The translations under genes and the position numbers were made by a program. The notes under the pieces were generated by a model. That model saw nothing but the letters and a program-made list of their open reading frames with translations, was not told where the DNA came from and did not search any database. From Microbacterium arborescens (lineage in GTDB: Bacteria > Actinomycetota > Actinomycetes > Actinomycetales > Microbacteriaceae), in assembly GCA_003339645.1 (NCBI GenBank), contig QNUV01000041.1:248001-312000 (forward strand): DNA of 64,000 bases, written 5' to 3'. Every line of letters begins with the position of its first letter. Position 1 is the first letter of the stretch. This document shows, piece after piece, positions 61,396 to 64,000 of the stretch.

Positions 61396-62796
61396 ATGAT
61401 CAGACCCGACTTGAGCCTCCCGATCCCCGCCGACATCACCACCGCGCACTTCATCGGCATCGGTGGATCGGGCATGTCCGGCCTCGCCGGGATGTTCCTC
61501 GACCGCGGCATCCGCGTCTCGGGCTCCGACCGTGCCGACAGCCCCGCGATGCGCGCGCTCGCGGCCCGCGGAGCCGATGTCCACGTCGGACACGACGCGG
61601 CACACCTGCCCGACGACGCCGACACGGTCGTCCACACGGGAGCCATCTGGCCCGAGAACCCGGAGTTTCTCCTCGCCAAGGAGCGCGGGCTGCACGTCAT
61701 CCACCGTTCGCAGGCGCTGCACTGGCTCATCGGCGGCCGCCGGCTCGTCTCGGTGGCCGGAGCACACGGCAAGACGACCTCCACCGGCATGATCGTCACG
61801 GCGCTGCGCGGTCTCGGCACCCGTCCGACCTTCGTCAACGGCGGCGTCATCGCTGATCTGGGCGTCTCGAGCGCGACCGGCGACGACGATGTCTTCGTGA
61901 TCGAAGCGGACGAGTCCGACGGCACCTTCCTGCTCTACGACACCTCGATCGCGCTCATCACCAACGTCGATCCGGATCACCTGGACCACTGGCAGACGCG
62001 CGACGCGTTCTACGACGGGTTCGTCCGCTTCGCCGACGGTGCCCGCGAAGCCGTCGTCATCTCGGCCGACGACCCCGGTGCGGGCCGCGTCGCGGCGGCA
62101 CTCACGCACCGGCGGGTCATCACGTTCGGCGAGGCCGCCGACGCGGACGTGCGGGTCTCGGACATCGTGACCGACGGTCCGGTGTCGTTCTCGCTCACCG
62201 GAGGCGACGAGATGGTCCACGGGCGCCTCTCGGTGCCGGGCGCCCACAACGCGATCAACGCCGCGGGAGCCGTGGCGGTGCTGACCGCCCTCGGGTACGA
62301 GCTCGAGCGCGCGCTGCGCGCTGTCGAGGGCTTCGGGGGCACGGCGCGGCGCTTCGAGCTCCACGGGGTCACGCGCGGTGTCAGTGTGTACGACGACTAC
62401 GCCCATCACCCGACCGAGGTGGCGGCGGCGCTCTCCGCAGCACGGACGGTCGTGGGGGACGGGCGCATCATCGCCCTTCACCAGCCGCACACGTACTCGC
62501 GGACCCAGGAGATGTTCCGCGAGTTCGCCGACGTCCTCGAGACGCACGCCGACCACACCGTCGTCCTCGACGTTTACGGGGCCCGCGAAGACCCGGTTCC
62601 CGGCGTCACCGGCGAGCTCGTCAGCGGCGCGTTCGCCGACGCCGGGCGCGTGCACTTCGTCGCCGACTGGCAGGAAGCGGCGGACTACACGGCCGGTGTC
62701 GCGCGCGACGGCGACTTCATCGTCACTCTGGGCTGCGGGAACGTGAACCTGATCATCCCGCAGGTGCTCGACGCGCTCGCCCGGGCGGGGGACTAG
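61396..62796 (+). CDS. murC: UDP-MurNAc:L-alanine ligase
   Basis: The product is 466 residues. The start has [20 protein letters not shown] (nucleotide-binding loop), then the ATP site [14 protein letters not shown], the EADESDGTF motif and C-terminal [15 protein letters not shown] and HQPHTYSRT. It catalyses the first amino acid addition to UDP-MurNAc. ftsQ starts 3 nt after the stop. Confidence 0.95.
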   Translation: MIRPDLSLPIPADITTAHFIGIGGSGMSGLAGMFLDRGIRVSGSDRADSPAMRALAARGADVHVGHDAAHLPDDADTVVHTGAIWPENPEFLLAKERGLHVIHRSQALHWLIGGRRLVSVAGAHGKTTSTGMIVTALRGLGTRPTFVNGGVIADLGVSSATGDDDVFVIEADESDGTFLLYDTSIALITNVDPDHLDHWQTRDAFYDGFVRFADGAREAVVISADDPGAGRVAAALTHRRVITFGEAADADVRVSDIVTDGPVSFSLTGGDEMVHGRLSVPGAHNAINAAGAVAVLTALGYELERALRAVEGFGGTARRFELHGVTRGVSVYDDYAHHPTEVAAALSAARTVVGDGRIIALHQPHTYSRTQEMFREFADVLETHADHTVVLDVYGAREDPVPGVTGELVSGAFADAGRVHFVADWQEAADYTAGVARDGDFIVTLGCGNVNLIIPQVLDALARAGD

Positions 62797-62799
62797 CCG

Positions 62800-63834
62800 G
62801 TGCGCCGCCCAAGTCCGCTGCCGCCCTCGTCACGGCCCGTCGGCGGTCAGGACGGCGCACGCGCATCCGGGAAGCGTCGCGCCCCTGCGGGGCAGGACGC
62901 GGGCGATGTGACCGCGGTCGCCTCACCGGACTCGACGCGGACCGAGCCCGTCGAGGAACTGTGGCACCAGCGCGGCCGCGACTACGGAATCGCCCCGATC
63001 ATCCCGTTCGACCCTCCGGCGCGAGCGGAGCCCACGACGCCGCCTCCGGATGCCGCGGACGCCGACGCCGCGGATCGCCCGCTCACGGCGCGCGACCTCT
63101 GGGGCGCCGCGCGTGCGCGTCGGCGTGCGCTCCGCCGCGAGGTGCGGCGCTTCACGGCACGCCAACGTCGGCGCAGACGCATCTGGCTGGTCTCCGCGGG
63201 CGTGCTGGTCGCGCTCGTCCTCGGGTCGATCGGTGCCGCCTACAGCCCGTTGTTCGCCGTCGAGCGCATCACGATCGTCGGCACCTCGCAGCTCGATGCG
63301 GCGGCCGTGGAGACGGCGCTGGCGGGTCAGGTGGGCACGCCGATGCCCCTCGTCGACGAGAGCGCCGTCAAGGCGGCGCTGGTCTCGTTCCCGTTGGTCG
63401 AGTCCTACAGTCTCGAGGCCAGGCCCCCGCATGAGCTGGTGGTGCGCATCGTCGAGCGGACGCCGGTGGGCGCCGTGCAGGGCGAGGCCGGCTACACGCT
63501 CGTCGACGCGGCCGGGGTCGCCCTCTCGACGACCCCCGAACCGCCCGCGGGACAGCCGCTCCTCGAGGTCGAGGGCGGTCTGTCCTCCAGCACCTTCGCC
63601 GCTGCAGGCCAGGTGTTCCGATCCCTGCCGGATTCGCTGCGGTCCCAGGTGACCGTCCTGTCGGCGACAACGCCCAACGACGTGACCCTGACGCTCGCCG
63701 ACGGCCGTTCGGTCGTCTGGGGCGGGCCGTCTGATTCCGGCAAGAAGGTCCAGGCACTCGAAGCGCTGATGAACGCGCGAGCGGATGCCTCCGGCTACGA
63801 CGTCTCGTCGCCGCAGGCGGCCGTCGTCCGCTGA
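62800..63834 (+). CDS. ftsQ: FtsQ division protein
   Basis: The product is 344 residues. A long cytoplasmic part of about 125 residues, Pro/Asp-rich then very basic (ARQRRRRRIW), leads to one membrane helix (LVSAGVLVALVLGSIGAAYS, about 130-149). The POTRA domain follows (FAVERITIVGTSQLDAAAVE), then the FtsQ C-domain with PLVESYSLEARPPHELVVRI. It scaffolds FtsL/FtsB at the septum. The cytoplasmic part is longer than in E. coli, as in many actinobacteria. The GTG start is 3 nt after murC. Confidence 0.92.
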   Translation: MRRPSPLPPSSRPVGGQDGARASGKRRAPAGQDAGDVTAVASPDSTRTEPVEELWHQRGRDYGIAPIIPFDPPARAEPTTPPPDAADADAADRPLTARDLWGAARARRRALRREVRRFTARQRRRRRIWLVSAGVLVALVLGSIGAAYSPLFAVERITIVGTSQLDAAAVETALAGQVGTPMPLVDESAVKAALVSFPLVESYSLEARPPHELVVRIVERTPVGAVQGEAGYTLVDAAGVALSTTPEPPAGQPLLEVEGGLSSSTFAAAGQVFRSLPDSLRSQVTVLSATTPNDVTLTLADGRSVVWGGPSDSGKKVQALEALMNARADASGYDVSSPQAAVVR

Positions 63835-64000
63835 GCCGCCGCCGATCGGCTCCGCGCGGGCCAGGCGCCACGACGGTCTGCGCGCCCTCGTTCGAAGCCG
63901 GGAAACGCGGGATGTCGCGACACGCCGCTCACGTCCGCCGGGTGAGTCCATGAGTGCGTAGCTTCAACTCAGGAATTGCATACCCGGCAATTCTTTAAAC
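63835..64000 (+). other. non-coding region after ftsQ, probably the ftsZ promoter/leader
   Basis: No gene is visible to the right edge. An AT-richer end holds the inverted repeat GAATTGC-7 nt-GCAATTC (63973-63993), followed by TTTAAAC. In related genomes ftsZ comes next, so this is probably its upstream control region; ftsZ itself is outside the window. Confidence 0.5.

Noticed and set aside
61198-62655. 485-codon open frame on the minus strand
   Set aside because: It is antisense to murC, which has intact motifs; composition is typical of a shadow frame.
1-64000. CRISPR arrays, tRNA, rRNA, insertion sequences, prophage
   Set aside because: No regularly spaced repeats, cloverleaf with CCA-like ends, transposase motifs or phage structural genes were recognised anywhere in the window.

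Overview
The window is a GC-rich chromosomal segment from an actinobacterium, most likely Microbacteriaceae (Microbacterium or a near relative). The inference rests on the codon usage, the many GTG starts, the gene orders (garA-like FHA gene with two MerR genes; glk-plsC-aroG-pknL-Rv2175c-like-polyprenyl synthase; mraZ to ftsQ) and many apparently leaderless genes. I see no rRNA, tRNA, CRISPR array, insertion sequence or prophage.

Layout. 1-3.7 kb: the N-terminal half of a class II UvrA-like protein (runs off the left edge), a divergent MFS exporter and a serine hydrolase. 4.0-12.1 kb: a beta-1,4-galactan locus with a lipoprotein sugar-binding protein, two MalF/MalG-type permeases, a cytosolic GH53 galactanase, a secreted GH53 galactanase with a C-terminal binding module, a small membrane protein and a convergent LacI regulator. 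A 22-bp near-palindrome in front of the binding-protein gene is the likely operator. 12.2-15.4 kb: a large secreted GH9 glucanase with two binding modules, a CshA-like repeat and a membrane anchor, preceded by a CebR/CelR-like operator. 15.5-19.6 kb: a barstar-like protein, a two-component system and an HGSNAT/DUF418-type membrane protein. 19.7-28.6 kb: cold shock protein, NrdI, AdhE, aldo/keto reductase, DUF1905, A24 peptidase, YihY/BrkB, DUF6176, glutamine amidotransferase, a small acidic protein and a CYTH protein. 28.7-32.6 kb: dihydrolipoyl dehydrogenase, CopC-like protein, FHA protein, FtsR-like MerR and a second MerR. 32.7-39.4 kb: ParA ATPase, pyruvate carboxylase, MinD-like ATPase with a long acidic tail, peptide deformylase. 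39.4-50.9 kb: acyl-CoA synthetase, ROK glucokinase, PlsC-like acyltransferase, class II DAHP synthase, an AbiEi/DUF559-like gene between two related 60-nt palindromes, PASTA kinase, LysM protein, Rv2175c-like protein, polyprenyl synthase, DUF3040. 50.9-64 kb: the division and cell wall cluster mraZ-rsmH-ftsL-ftsI-murF-mraY-murD-ftsW-murG-murC-ftsQ, ending just before the expected ftsZ.

How the parts work together. The galactan and GH9 loci together suggest a plant-debris lifestyle: secreted enzymes cut polysaccharide, the ABC system imports galacto-oligosaccharides, and the cytosolic GH53 trims them. The transport operon has no ATPase, so a shared MalK/MsmX-type ATPase elsewhere is expected. 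The pknL-Rv2175c-FHA genes and the dcw cluster link Ser/Thr kinase signalling with wall synthesis.

The most notable non-textbook features are the palindrome-flanked DUF559 cassette inserted in an otherwise conserved gene order, the recurring pattern of a -10 hexamer exactly 6 nt before a start codon (leaderless mRNAs), and a leaderless 12-codon mini-ORF overlapping the start of the glutamine amidotransferase gene.
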